Assembly (NCBI GenBank): GCA_903913215.1
Contig: CAIWKE010000038.1
Coordinates: 1-52,356, forward strand
Length of the DNA stretch: 52,356 nt
Direction of reading: 5' to 3'
Origin: an uncultured Holophagaceae bacterium
Lineage (GTDB): Bacteria > Acidobacteriota > Holophagae > Holophagales > Holophagaceae
Under the pieces are notes generated by a model. It did no database searches. It was given only the letters and a program-made list of their open reading frames with translations, and was not told where the DNA came from. The translations under genes and the position numbers were made by a program. Shown one piece after another: positions 43,234-52,236 of this stretch (positions are counted from its first letter, which is position 1; each line of letters starts with the position of its first letter).

Positions 43234-44235
43234 ATGTCCATTCGCTCGAGTTTTCCCATTGCCCTTCTGCTCCTGGGCATGGCCTGCCAGGTACCGCAGG
43301 AAACCCCCTCGAGATCCAGTTCTGCCCCACAGGCCCCAGCCAAGGAAGTCGCCCTGCAGGCCTATACCGCTGAGCGGCCTGTGTCTGGAGAGCTGAAAAG
43401 CGTCGGTTCCGATTCCATGGAACCCTTGATGGCCCTCTGGGGTGAGGATTTCAAGAAGTTCCACCCCCGCGTGAACACCCTTTTCATCTGCAAGGGCTCC
43501 GGCACTGCCCCGAAGGCGCTGATCGAAGGCAGCACCCTCATGGGCCAGATGAGCCGCGAGATGACGGAACAGGAATTACAGGCCTTCCAGGCCAAATTTG
43601 GCTATGCCCCCACCCGAATCCCCGTGGCCGTTGATGCCCTGGTGATCTATGTCAATGCCAACAATCCCATCAAGCAACTCCGCATGGAGGAGATCGACGC
43701 CATCTTCTCTTCGACCCGAAAGGGGGGCGCGAAGAACGAGATCCTCACCTGGGGGGACCTGGGCATCGGTGGGGATTGGAAACAGCGAGATATCCAGACC
43801 TACGGTCGCGATGAGAACTCGGGCACCCGGGCCTTCTTCAAGGAGCATGTCCTGAAGAAGGGGGAATTCAAGGCCTCCGTGAAGTCTTTCATGGACCAGT
43901 TCGCCGTGGTGGAAGCCCCCGCCGTGGACGGGGGTGGCATCAGCTACGGCCCCCTCCAATACGCCAATCGCATGGTCAAGGGCCTCCCCGTGGCGTCCTT
44001 CAAGAGCGACCGTTTCACCGAGCCCACCCTGGAAACCATCCAGAACGGCACGTACCCCCTGACCCGCTTCCTGTACATCTACGTGAACAAGGCTCCCGGC
44101 CAGGTTTTGGACCCCACGGTGAAGGAATTTCTCCGCTTCGTGATGTCCAAGCAGGGCCAGGCCGGTGTCTCCAGCTTCGGCGCAGTGGCCATCCCCGGGG
44201 ATTTCGCCGCCATGAGCGTTGCCAAGCTCAACTGA
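43234..44235 (+). CDS. pstS: Phosphate ABC transporter substrate-binding lipoprotein
   Basis: A 333-residue periplasmic phosphate-binding protein with lipobox LLLGMAC (Cys18). The class II binding fold shows VGSDSMEPLMALWGEDFKKFHPRVN and GSGTAPKALIEGSTLMGQMSREM (phosphate contacts), YGRDENSGTRAFFKEHVLK and DGGGISYGPLQYAN. GGAGGAATTTTC precedes the ATG. pstC, pstA, pstB and phoU do not follow, so it is an orphan subunit here. Confidence 0.9.
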   Translation: MSIRSSFPIALLLLGMACQVPQETPSRSSSAPQAPAKEVALQAYTAERPVSGELKSVGSDSMEPLMALWGEDFKKFHPRVNTLFICKGSGTAPKALIEGSTLMGQMSREMTEQELQAFQAKFGYAPTRIPVAVDALVIYVNANNPIKQLRMEEIDAIFSSTRKGGAKNEILTWGDLGIGGDWKQRDIQTYGRDENSGTRAFFKEHVLKKGEFKASVKSFMDQFAVVEAPAVDGGGISYGPLQYANRMVKGLPVASFKSDRFTEPTLETIQNGTYPLTRFLYIYVNKAPGQVLDPTVKEFLRFVMSKQGQAGVSSFGAVAIPGDFAAMSVAKLN

Positions 44236-44242
44236 GGACGCC

Positions 44243-44746
44243 ATGCCAGCTCTGCTCCTGCCCCTGCTGATGTGCGCCTGGCTGGGCGCGGATTCCTCAG
44301 CGCCCGTTGGCCCCCTGGTCATCCCGCCTTTCGCACGCTCCTCAGGTCCAGCGGCGGAACTCCGCTGGACCGGGAGCAAACTCTATCCGGTCGCCGAAGG
44401 CACCCAAATCACAGCCAAGGTCGTCGGCACCATGCCGGTTCCTGCCACGGACCCCGGCCGAACCCTGCTTCAAGTGGAGGTTGTCCTGCCCCTGATGGCG
44501 AAGGACGGGGTCACGATCCTCCTACCGGCCGGATCCCGGTTGGTGGGCCAGGTGCATCTGCTGCGCGGGGAATACCGCTTCATCGACTTTCAGTCCTGCC
44601 GGCTGCCTGAGGGGCAGAGCATTGGCTTGCCTGAAAACACCTTCTCCCTTGGCCCAGGATCACTTGTGGGTGTGGAGGAAGAAACCCCTGTTCTGCTCAC
44701 GGTAGCTCGCCCCCTTCGGACGGAGGCTTTCGGGCCCGCTCGCTAA
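44243..44746 (+). CDS. Secreted beta-rich protein of unknown function
   Basis: 167 residues with a signal peptide (MPALLLPLLMCAWLGADS). The core GTQITAKVVGTMPV, QVEVVLPLMAKDGVTILLPAGSRLVGQV and FIDFQSCRLPEGQSIGLPE loosely recalls the C-terminal beta-barrel of VirB10/TrbI proteins (IP.GS.L.G.Y pattern), but no secretion genes adjoin. It follows pstS by 7 bases with GAGGACGCC, so it is likely cotranscribed. Its stop (TAA) abuts the convergent mrp stop. Confidence 0.55.
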   Translation: MPALLLPLLMCAWLGADSSAPVGPLVIPPFARSSGPAAELRWTGSKLYPVAEGTQITAKVVGTMPVPATDPGRTLLQVEVVLPLMAKDGVTILLPAGSRLVGQVHLLRGEYRFIDFQSCRLPEGQSIGLPENTFSLGPGSLVGVEEETPVLLTVARPLRTEAFGPAR

Positions 44747-45781
44747 CTAGAGTTTGAGCTGGCCCCGCAGGGTCTCAGCCATGCCCTGGAAGACCTTGGT
44801 CTGGGGGCTGTCCGGGTGGGCGTGGACCAGGGGATCGCCGCTGTCGCTGCCCAGGCGGATGGCCAGGTCGATGGGCACTTCGCCCAGGAAGGGCAGCTCC
44901 ATCTTCAGGGCGGCGGACTTCACGCCCCCGTGGCCGAAGATCTGGGTCTCCTGACCGCAGCCCGGGCAGACAAAGCTGCTCATGTTCTCGATGATGCCGA
45001 GGATGGGCACCTTCACGGTACCGAACATGCCGATGGCCTTCTTGGCGTCCATGAAGGCGACGTCCTGGGGAGTGCTCACGATGACCGCGCCGTCCACCTG
45101 GGCATTCTGGATGAGGGTGAGCTGCACATCGCCGGTGCCCGGGGGCAGGTCGATGAAGAGTACGTCCAGGTCGCCCCAGGCCACGTCCTTGAGGAATTGC
45201 TGGAGGGCCTTGTTCAGCATGGCCCCGCGCCAGATGACGGGACGGTCCTCCTCGATGAGGAGGCCCATGGACATGACCTTGAGGCCGAACTTCTCCAGGG
45301 GCAGGATCTGACCCTCGGGCGTACCTAGGGGCGAGTCCTTGAGGCCCAGCATCATGGGGATGGAGGGACCGTAGATATCCGAGTCCAGCAGCCCCACCTT
45401 CAGGCCCTGCTGGGCCATGGCCACGGCCAGGTTCACGGTGACGGTGCTCTTGCCCACGCCGCCCTTGCCCGAGCCCACCACCACGCAGCGCTTGATGCCA
45501 GGGATGAGGTTCTTGAACTCGATCTGCGAACTCTTCTCCCAGCCCACTTCAATATCCACCGAGCCCACGCCGGGCTGGGCCAGGATGAGCTGCTCCAGGG
45601 CCGCCTTCATGGGCTGCACCTGGTCCTTGAAGGACTCAGCCAGCTGCAACAGTACCGTCACCTTGTCCTCAGTGACATCAATGCCCTTCACGGCCTTGAG
45701 CGTCGTGAGCGTGGCGCTGGTGCCGGGGATCGTGTAGGCATTGAGAGCTTCAAACAGGGCAGCGCGGCTGATCTTGGACAT
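44747..45781 (-). CDS. mrp: Mrp/ApbC-family iron-sulfur cluster carrier ATPase
   Basis: 344 residues. An N-terminal DUF59/MIP18 domain (about 1-90) precedes the ATPase with deviant Walker A GSGKGGVGKS (KGGVGKST), LLDSDIYGPSIP and VLFIDLPPGTGDVQLTL. IENMSSFVCPGCGQE gives the CxxC that holds the cluster at the dimer interface. It delivers [4Fe-4S] clusters to apoproteins. GGAG six bases before the ATG at 45781. It lies downstream of ppk on the same strand after about 110 bases. Confidence 0.95.
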   Translation of the reverse strand: MSKISRAALFEALNAYTIPGTSATLTTLKAVKGIDVTEDKVTVLLQLAESFKDQVQPMKAALEQLILAQPGVGSVDIEVGWEKSSQIEFKNLIPGIKRCVVVGSGKGGVGKSTVTVNLAVAMAQQGLKVGLLDSDIYGPSIPMMLGLKDSPLGTPEGQILPLEKFGLKVMSMGLLIEEDRPVIWRGAMLNKALQQFLKDVAWGDLDVLFIDLPPGTGDVQLTLIQNAQVDGAVIVSTPQDVAFMDAKKAIGMFGTVKVPILGIIENMSSFVCPGCGQETQIFGHGGVKSAALKMELPFLGEVPIDLAIRLGSDSGDPLVHAHPDSPQTKVFQGMAETLRGQLKL

Positions 45782-45892
45782 GCGGTTCTCCAGCCCCCCA
45801 GTCTGACAGGGGCGCATTGAGGTCGAAACAGAGAACAATGCAAGCCAGGTTGGCGGCTCGGCTCGGGTCACTGATTCAGGTAGCTAGTGCCT

Positions 45893-48025
45893 TCAGATAT
45901 CCGAATCCAGGAATCCCAGCTTCTGCGTCATGGCACCCACGCCGCTGGCCAGGAGGGTGTGTTCGTAGAGGCGTAGTTGGCTGCGCAGGGGCGGATCCTG
46001 AGGGTCCAGGCCCCGACGCAGAATCTGGCCGTCGGTCCCCAGTACCCGGCACTTGAGGGTGTCGTGAAGCTGCAGCTCGAGCATCTCGACCACCTGGGCG
46101 GCCAGGATGGGATCTGTGAGGGGGAAGGCCAATTCCACACGGCGGTCCAGGTTCCGGGGCATGAGGTCGGCGCTGGCCAGAAGGGTCTCGGGCTCACCAT
46201 TGTTGGCGAAGTGGTAGACCCGGGCATGCTCCAGGAAGCGGTCAATGATGGAAATGGCCCGGATGTTTTCTGACAGGCCCGGCACCCCGGGGCGCAGGCA
46301 GCAGGTGCCCCGCACGATGAGGTCCACCTTCACGCCTTCGCGGCTGGCCTCGTAAAGCAGCTGGATGATCTGCGGATCCACCAAGGCATTCATCTTGAGC
46401 ACCATGCGGGCCGCCCGGCCCTCGCGGGCATGGCCGATCTCACGCTGAATGCGGATCTTAAGGCCCTTCTTCAGGTGCTGGGGAGCCAGCAGCAGGCGGT
46501 GGAACTTCGGCGGGCGCGTGTAACCCGTGAGCATGTTGAAGAGGTTCGAAAGATCTTCGCCATACTCGGGTCGCGCTGTAAGCAGGCCCAAGTCCGAGTA
46601 GAGGCGACTGGTGCGCTCGTTGTAGTTGCCAGTGCCCAGGTGGCAGTAGCGCTTGATGCCCCCAGCCTCCTGGCGGACCACGAGACAGGCCTTGCAGTGG
46701 ATCTTGTGGTTGGGCAGGCCGTAGACCACGTGGACGCCAGTCATCTCCAGACGCCGGGCCCAGGCGATGTTGGCCGCCTCGTCGAAGCGGGCCCGCAGTT
46801 CCACAATGGCGGCCACCTGCTTGCCCCGCTCCGCCGCCCGCTCCAGCGCGGCCGCCACGGGACTGAGAGCCGTCACGCGGTAGAGGGTCATCTTGATGGC
46901 GAGAACCTTGGGATCATCGGCGGCCTCGCGCACGAAGCGCACCACGCTGTCGTCGAAGCTCTGGTAAGGGTGGTGCAGCAGGATGTCGTTCTTGGCGATA
47001 GCCTCGAAGATGCTGCCGCCATGATCCAGCTGGGGCGCCGGCAGGGGCGGCAGCGGCGTGTCCTTGAGCTGGGGCAGGTCCAGTTGGCCGTAAAGCTGCA
47101 TGAGATCCGAGAAGGCGGTCAGCCCCGTAGTGGGATAGAGGTCCTCGGGGCTCAGCTCCATCTCATCGATGAGCATGTCCAAGACCTTGGAGGAGATGCC
47201 GTGTTCGTACTGGAGGCGCACCACAGCGCCTCGGCGCCGATCCCGGAGGCTCTCCTCCACGGTCTTGAGCAGATCTTCGGAAGGGTCTTCTTCCACCGGC
47301 AGGTCTGAGTCCCGGGTCACGCGGATGGCGTGGCAGCTCTTCACGGTGTAGCCCCGGAAGAGCCGGGAAAGGTGGTGCTGGACCCCATCCTCCAGCATCA
47401 CGAAGGAGTGCGTGCCCGGCGCCGAGGGCAGGCGCAGGAAGCGCGAGGCCTGACCCGTGGGCACGTGGATGAAGGAAAGCTCCGAGGCGGGCAGATCCCC
47501 ATCCAGCTGATCCTCGTCCGGCTCCAGTTCCACCACCAGCACCAGGGCCCGGTTGCCCAGGCGCGGGAAGGGGTGGCCTGTATCCACGGCCAGGGGCGTG
47601 ATGAGGGGCAGGAGGCTGCGCTCGAAGTAGTCCAGCAGGAAGGCGGACTGGGCCTCGTCCAGATCCTTCGGATTCATGATCCGAATGCCCCGGGCCTCCA
47701 TCTGGGGCTCGAGAATGCTGTGGAAGAGCTCGTGCTGCCGGGTGGAATAGGCGTGGATCTTGGAAGACACCCGCTCCAGCAGCTGACGGGGGGTCAGGCC
47801 ATCGGGCCCGGGCTGGGTGATGCCTGCGTCGATCTGGCGCCAGATACCCGCCACCCGCACCATGAAGAACTCGTCCCAGTTGCTGGACACGATGCTGAGG
47901 AACTTCACCCGCTCCAGCAGCGGCACCGTAGAGTCTTCAGCCTCCTCCATAACCCGGGCATTGAAATCCAGCCAGCTCAGCTCGCGGTTCAGGAGTTCTT
48001 CGGGACGGGGAATGGGGTGGAACAC
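45893..48025 (-). CDS. ppk: Polyphosphate kinase 1
   Basis: 710 residues. RPEELLNRELSWLDFNARVMEEA is the N-terminal signature, SIVSSNWDEFFMVRVAGI the next, then ALERAAERGKQVAAIVELRARFDEAANI and GLPNHKIHCKACLVVR with the autophosphorylated His, and HLGTGNYNERTSRLYSD. It builds polyphosphate from ATP. Start chosen: GTG at 48025 with AGAGGG upstream. The 32 codons between it and the ATG at 48121 use AT-rich codons unlike the gene, and that ATG has no ribosome binding site. Divergent from rplY. Confidence 0.92.
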   Translation of the reverse strand: MFHPIPRPEELLNRELSWLDFNARVMEEAEDSTVPLLERVKFLSIVSSNWDEFFMVRVAGIWRQIDAGITQPGPDGLTPRQLLERVSSKIHAYSTRQHELFHSILEPQMEARGIRIMNPKDLDEAQSAFLLDYFERSLLPLITPLAVDTGHPFPRLGNRALVLVVELEPDEDQLDGDLPASELSFIHVPTGQASRFLRLPSAPGTHSFVMLEDGVQHHLSRLFRGYTVKSCHAIRVTRDSDLPVEEDPSEDLLKTVEESLRDRRRGAVVRLQYEHGISSKVLDMLIDEMELSPEDLYPTTGLTAFSDLMQLYGQLDLPQLKDTPLPPLPAPQLDHGGSIFEAIAKNDILLHHPYQSFDDSVVRFVREAADDPKVLAIKMTLYRVTALSPVAAALERAAERGKQVAAIVELRARFDEAANIAWARRLEMTGVHVVYGLPNHKIHCKACLVVRQEAGGIKRYCHLGTGNYNERTSRLYSDLGLLTARPEYGEDLSNLFNMLTGYTRPPKFHRLLLAPQHLKKGLKIRIQREIGHAREGRAARMVLKMNALVDPQIIQLLYEASREGVKVDLIVRGTCCLRPGVPGLSENIRAISIIDRFLEHARVYHFANNGEPETLLASADLMPRNLDRRVELAFPLTDPILAAQVVEMLELQLHDTLKCRVLGTDGQILRRGLDPQDPPLRSQLRLYEHTLLASGVGAMTQKLGFLDSDI

Positions 48026-48243
48026 GGGGGCCCTCTGGTTTGAGATGCTAACCGCCGGATGTAACAAACTGATGATACGGGACCTGAATGGGTCCAACAG
48101 AAGAACTTCCTTTGATTTCATGGGATTTCTGGCAGAATCGTGAGTTCGGCCTCCCATGAGGGAGCCCCCGTACGGTCCGCCCGGACCCATCCCAACGAGA
48201 GGGCAGCTAGCTTCGTCGACGCTGCCAGGTAGGAGGAATACAG

Positions 48244-48882
48244 ATGTCCCAGGAAGTCCTGATCGTTCCCAAGCGCGAATCTTTCGGCAAGGCCGCCGTG
48301 CGCGACCTCAAGAAGAGCGGCATGATCCCCGCCGTGGTCTACGGCCTCACTGAGCCCCCCGTCGCCATCGCCATCAGCCCCAAGGCCGTGGCTCGTGTGC
48401 TCGCCAGCGACAGCGGCATGAACTCCGTCATGTTCCTCCAGCGTGAGGGCACGGACATCAAGCGCCACGTCATCATCAAGGACCTGCAGCGCGACCCCAT
48501 CACCGCTCGCCTGCGCCACGTGGACTTCATGCGCGTGGACATGACCATCAAGGTCCGCGTGAAGGTGCCTGTGCGCCTCGTGGGCACCGCAATCGGCGTC
48601 AAGGCCATGGGCGGCATCCTCGACTTCTCGCACCGCGAGATCGAGCTCGAGTGCCTGCCCAGCATCATCCCCGCCCACATCGACGTGGACATCAGCGGCC
48701 TGAACGTGGGTGACAGCATCCGCTTCGAGCAGTTGTCCCTGGGCGCCAACATCGTCTTCACCGGCGATGCCCACCAGGTGGTCTGCTCCGTGAAGGGCAA
48801 GGCCGCCGAGGAAGAAGTGGCCGCCACCGCCGCCGCCGAGCCCGAAGTGGCCAAGAAGGGCAAGAAGGAAGACAAGAAGTAG
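48244..48882 (+). CDS. rplY: 50S ribosomal protein L25/Ctc (long form)
   Basis: A 212-residue protein. The L25 domain (about 1-95: SFGKAAVRDLKKSGMIPAVVYGLTEPP, RHVIIKDLQRDPITARLRHVDFMRV) is followed by the TL5/Ctc C-terminal domain (about 96-190) and an Ala/Lys-rich tail ending KKGKKEDKK. It binds 5S rRNA. GGAGGAATACAG precedes the ATG. A hairpin GGCAGC-N13-GCTGCC (48202-48226) in the leader may be regulatory. Pth follows after a terminator, the common rplY-pth pairing. Confidence 0.95.
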   Translation: MSQEVLIVPKRESFGKAAVRDLKKSGMIPAVVYGLTEPPVAIAISPKAVARVLASDSGMNSVMFLQREGTDIKRHVIIKDLQRDPITARLRHVDFMRVDMTIKVRVKVPVRLVGTAIGVKAMGGILDFSHREIELECLPSIIPAHIDVDISGLNVGDSIRFEQLSLGANIVFTGDAHQVVCSVKGKAAEEEVAATAAAEPEVAKKGKKEDKK

Positions 48883-48912
48883 GTCGTTCTTCGATCCATT
48901 TCTCAACCATGC

Positions 48913-48940
48913 AAAAAACGCGGCTTTGGCCGCGTTTTTT
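48913..48940 (+). terminator. Intrinsic terminator after rplY
   Basis: AAAAAACGCGGC-TTTG-GCCGCGTTTTTT: a 12-bp stem whose A and T runs make it work in both directions. Confidence 0.9.
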
Positions 48941-48980
48941 GTTAGGCACGGGCGGAGCCCGCGCGGTTTAGGCTGGATCT

Positions 48981-49559
48981 ATGTGGACACTTGTACCGCT
49001 GGGTAACCCTGGGGCTGAATACCAGGACACTCGGCACAATCTCGGGCGATTGCTGCTCCAGCGCTGGATGGCGGAGCGGAACCTTGCGCCCGCTCCGAAG
49101 AAGCGCTTCCCTTCGGGCAGCCTCTACCCGCTGACTCAGAACCTGCAGGCCCTGGTGCCCTCCACCTACATGAACCTCTCGGGTGAGGTCTGCGCGCAGG
49201 CAGCGGCAGCGGGCATCTACCCCCGCCGCCTGGTGCTACTCCACGACGACAAGGATCTGCCCCTGGGCACCGGGCGCTTCCGCCTGAACGGCTCCGATGG
49301 GGGCCACAACGGTCTGCGCTCTGTTTTCGAGTGCCTGGACACCCCCGACGTCGCCCGCCTCCGCCTGGGCATCGGCCCCTTCCAGCGCCCCCTGGTGGAC
49401 TTCGTGCTGGAACCCTGGACCGAACCCGAGTGGGTCCTCATCGAGGGCCTGGACGCCCCCTTCGCCAAGTTCATGGACCTGCTGGCCGGGGCGGAGGACC
49501 TCAGCGCCCTGGCCAACCTGGTGAATCCTGATCGATTCTGGAGTCCCACTGAAAGTTAG
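48981..49559 (+). CDS. pth: Peptidyl-tRNA hydrolase
   Basis: A 192-residue enzyme freeing tRNA from drop-off peptidyl-tRNA. LGNPGAEYQDTRHNLG with catalytic His19, PSTYMNLSGE, and LHDDKDLPLGTGRFRLNGSDGGHNGLRS are the conserved blocks, with LRLGIGPF after. It is close to the usual 190 residues. GGCTGGATCT precedes the ATG; it lies 40 bases past a terminator, so it may have its own promoter. Its stop overlaps the convergent lipoprotein stop (TTAG). Confidence 0.95.
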   Translation: MWTLVPLGNPGAEYQDTRHNLGRLLLQRWMAERNLAPAPKKRFPSGSLYPLTQNLQALVPSTYMNLSGEVCAQAAAAGIYPRRLVLLHDDKDLPLGTGRFRLNGSDGGHNGLRSVFECLDTPDVARLRLGIGPFQRPLVDFVLEPWTEPEWVLIEGLDAPFAKFMDLLAGAEDLSALANLVNPDRFWSPTES

Positions 49560-51583
49560 TGCGTGACGACAAAGATCCCATTAGCCGAGGAAAGGGATTC
49601 GGTTCCATCGGTCAGCTTCCAGCCCTGGCGGTTCTTGTCCCAGTAGGCGGCCTTATTGTTGTAGGTTCCGCAGAGCCAGACAGTGCCGTTGGACACTGTG
49701 ACCGCAAGGGTCTGGGCCACTGCGCTGGTGTCGCTGAGGGCGATGGGCTGGGCATTCTGCCAGAGCATGGCCAGGTAGGCCTGGCTGCCGGAGACGAGGA
49801 CATCGGTGCCATTGAGGGCAATGCCGGTGCCATAGTCGCTTTGTGCCCCATTGCTGAGGGTTGTGGCGACGCCGTTCTTCCACTGCTTGGCGATTTTCGT
49901 TCCCGTGGCAGTCTCCTGGTGACCAGAGACATAGATGTCGGTTCCTGTGACAGCGATACCGGTAGCCTCAGCGACGGTGCTGCCGTCGGTCAGCATCACC
50001 GCGGTGTTGTTCTTCCAGTAGAGGGCGGTCTGGTAGGTGCTGCCGACTTGCTGGTAGCCGGCAAGGTACACATCAGATCCGGAAAACGCGATCGCGCTGG
50101 CCTGAGCAAAGCCCGCGGGCGAAGTGAGGGCCGTGCCCACGCCGTTCTTCCAGATCTTGGCCACGCTGAAGCCGCTGTAGCCGCCTGTGCTGGAATGCGT
50201 GGTAGCTTCCCGGCCCGCGACGTAGACATCTGTTCCACTCACCGCCACGGCATGGGCCTCTGCGTGGTAGGTGCCGTCCGAGAGGCGGGTGACCGCGCCA
50301 TTCTTCCAGACCTTGGCGACCCGATACCTGTCAATGACCCCCAAGTTCGTGACATAGGAATTACCATCCGCCTCATAGCCCGCGACATAGACGTCCCCGC
50401 TGGAGACGGTCACGGCATAGGCGACGGCAGTCTTCGAGCCATCGCTGAGCGCCACCGCCACCCCGTTCTTCCAGTAACCGGCAATGGGCAGGGAGGGGTT
50501 CACGTAACCGGCGATGTAGACGTCGGTGGTGCCGGTCACGACGTTGCTCACCACGAGGGAGCCTGTCAGGGTCGCATCCGCGACGCCGGCAGAGGTTCCC
50601 TTGATCGTGAAGGGGTAGGTCCCCGCCGTCACCGATGCTCCGACACTCACCTGCAGGGTGCTGGCGCTGGTGGATGAAGCCGGGTTAAAGGTCCCAGTCA
50701 CGCTCGCGGGCAGGCCACTCACGCTGAAAGCCACGGCGGCCGTGAAGCCGTTCTGGCCGGCCACCTGAACGCCCAGGGTCCCCGAGGTGCCCGCGACCAG
50801 GGCCAGGGGCCCAGCGGGGCTCTGGGTCAGGGAGAAACTTGGCTGGGCGACGGTGGTCACCACGAGCGAACCCGTCAAGGTCGCATCAGTCACGCCCGCC
50901 GAGGTGCCCTTGACGGTGAACGGATACGTGCCCGCAGCTACTGTGGCGCCCACAGTCACCAGCAGCGTGCTGGCTGTGGGGGATGAGGCCGGGCTGAAGG
51001 TCCCCGTCACGCCCGCGGGCAGACCGCTCACGCTGAAGGCCACCGGGCCAGCGAAACCGTTCTGGCCGGCCACCTGGACGCCCACATTGCCGGAACTACC
51101 GGCAGCCAGTGTCAGGGGGCCAGCAGGATTCATGGCCAGCGAGAAGCTCGGCACGGAGGAGGCGGTCACCTGCAGGCTCATGGTCGCAGCGGCGCTGGAT
51201 GCCCCGGCGGCCACGCCGTTCAGGGTGATGGAATAAGTGCCGGGCACCGTCGCAGCGGCCACGGCGAAGGTCACAGCGGTGGCGGTGGTGGTAGAGGCGG
51301 GATTGAATGAGGCTGTGACGCCGGTGGGAAGGTTTGCCGCTGAGGCGGTCACGGACCCGGTAAAGCCATCTTTGGGAATGATGCTGAGGCTGGCACTGCC
51401 TGCGGTGCCCTGGACCAGACTGAGGGAGGAGGGGGCTGCGTAAAGCGTGAAGCTCGGGGTAGGCGTCGGCGCGGGGGTGGGCGCGGCGCTTCCGCCCCCA
51501 CCACCACAGGCCAAGGAGACGAGCAGGCCCAGGGCCGGAAGCATCTGGCCGGCCCACCGAGCCATCTCGAATCTGGATTTCAT
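49556..51583 (-). CDS. Large lipoprotein with Ig-like repeats and a beta-propeller
   Basis: 675 residues. A lipoprotein signal ends at LVSLACGGGGG, then a Pro/Thr linker (APTPAPTPTP). Three Ig-like domains of about 100 residues follow (about 45-355); each has a SVSGLPAGVTGTF-type strand set. The second and third are nearly copies. Residues about 360-675 are seven repeats of about 40-55 residues with DVYVAG...AKVWKNG...LSDGT...AVAVSG, plausibly a seven-bladed propeller. A surface adhesin or ligand-binding role is likely. The ATG at 51583 has GGGAGG upstream. Nothing in its sequence identifies a partner. Confidence 0.75.
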   Translation of the reverse strand: MKSRFEMARWAGQMLPALGLLVSLACGGGGGSAAPTPAPTPTPSFTLYAAPSSLSLVQGTAGSASLSIIPKDGFTGSVTASAANLPTGVTASFNPASTTTATAVTFAVAAATVPGTYSITLNGVAAGASSAAATMSLQVTASSVPSFSLAMNPAGPLTLAAGSSGNVGVQVAGQNGFAGPVAFSVSGLPAGVTGTFSPASSPTASTLLVTVGATVAAGTYPFTVKGTSAGVTDATLTGSLVVTTVAQPSFSLTQSPAGPLALVAGTSGTLGVQVAGQNGFTAAVAFSVSGLPASVTGTFNPASSTSASTLQVSVGASVTAGTYPFTIKGTSAGVADATLTGSLVVSNVVTGTTDVYIAGYVNPSLPIAGYWKNGVAVALSDGSKTAVAYAVTVSSGDVYVAGYEADGNSYVTNLGVIDRYRVAKVWKNGAVTRLSDGTYHAEAHAVAVSGTDVYVAGREATTHSSTGGYSGFSVAKIWKNGVGTALTSPAGFAQASAIAFSGSDVYLAGYQQVGSTYQTALYWKNNTAVMLTDGSTVAEATGIAVTGTDIYVSGHQETATGTKIAKQWKNGVATTLSNGAQSDYGTGIALNGTDVLVSGSQAYLAMLWQNAQPIALSDTSAVAQTLAVTVSNGTVWLCGTYNNKAAYWDKNRQGWKLTDGTESLSSANGIFVVTH
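50549..51166 (-). repeat. Tandem ~309-bp duplication (Ig domains 2 and 3)
   Basis: CACCACGAG begins at 50549 and again at 50858, and the two blocks run nearly in parallel for about 309 bases (103 codons). GTYPFT(V/I)KGTSAGV and QNGF match in both. The pattern indicates recent in-frame duplication. Confidence 0.75.
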
Positions 51584-51756
51584 GGGTGCCTCCCAGGCAG
51601 CAGGTTCTGAGTGTGTTGGCCACGGATGCGCGGGCCCAGCACCACTTCTGGGAAAGCGGGGGTGCCACCTCTCCAGGAAGGTGCGCACCAGAGGCTCGGG
51701 CAAAGTGCGCCGAGAGGCTGCCCCCGCAGACTTTCCGTTGATTTCCAGCCCTTTTC

Positions 51757-51791
51757 ACGCGAAACTACTCCTTCGCGTCCTCCGTTGGAGG
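51757..51791 (+). promoter_or_regulatory. Paired hairpins in the rpsF leader
   Basis: ACGCGAA-N8-TTCGCGT (51757-51778) is followed directly by CCTCC-GTT-GGAGG (51779-51791), 55 bases before rpsF. Leaders of rpsF often bind the S6:S18 pair to autoregulate, so this may be that element. A weak TTGATT/GAAACT promoter at 51738-51766 would put the start after the first hairpin, so the promoter must be further up for both to act. Confidence 0.35.
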
Positions 51792-51846
51792 GCTCTTCCT
51801 TGCTCCCTGGAATCCATAGGGGGCTTCACATCCACAAGGAGGACAG

Positions 51847-52236
51847 ATGCGTCGCTATGAGACCATCTTCATCGCCTCCCCGACACTGACGGATGAGCAG
51901 TCTGACGAGCTCATCAAGCAGTACGAGGGGATCATCGCCGAGCAGGGTGGCGAACTACTCAAGACCGACAAGTGGGGCCGCAAGAAGTTGGCCTACGAAG
52001 TCCAGAAGTTCAGCGAGGGCTACTACACCCTGTTCGAAATGAACGCGGGCCCTACCCTCATCGCCGAACTCGAGCGCCGTTTCCGCAACAACGACGCCGT
52101 CATCAAGTACCTGAGCGTCCGCATGGACGTGGCCGAAAAGGCCGCTGGTCGCACCAAGCAGCGCATTGAGCGTGAAGCCAAGCGCAAGGCTCAGGCCGGC
52201 ATCAAGGAACGTTCAGCTGAAGAGGTGATGGGATGA
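51847..52236 (+). CDS. rpsF: 30S ribosomal protein S6
   Basis: A 129-residue protein: MRRYETIFIASPTLTDEQSDEL, then TDKWGRKKLAYEVQKFSEGYYTLFEMNA and IKYLSVRMD, the ferredoxin-like S6 fold, with a Lys/Arg-rich tail. AAGGAGGACAG precedes the ATG. Its stop overlaps the rpsR start (ATGA), so the S6 and S18 partners are coupled. Confidence 0.97.
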   Translation: MRRYETIFIASPTLTDEQSDELIKQYEGIIAEQGGELLKTDKWGRKKLAYEVQKFSEGYYTLFEMNAGPTLIAELERRFRNNDAVIKYLSVRMDVAEKAAGRTKQRIEREAKRKAQAGIKERSAEEVMG

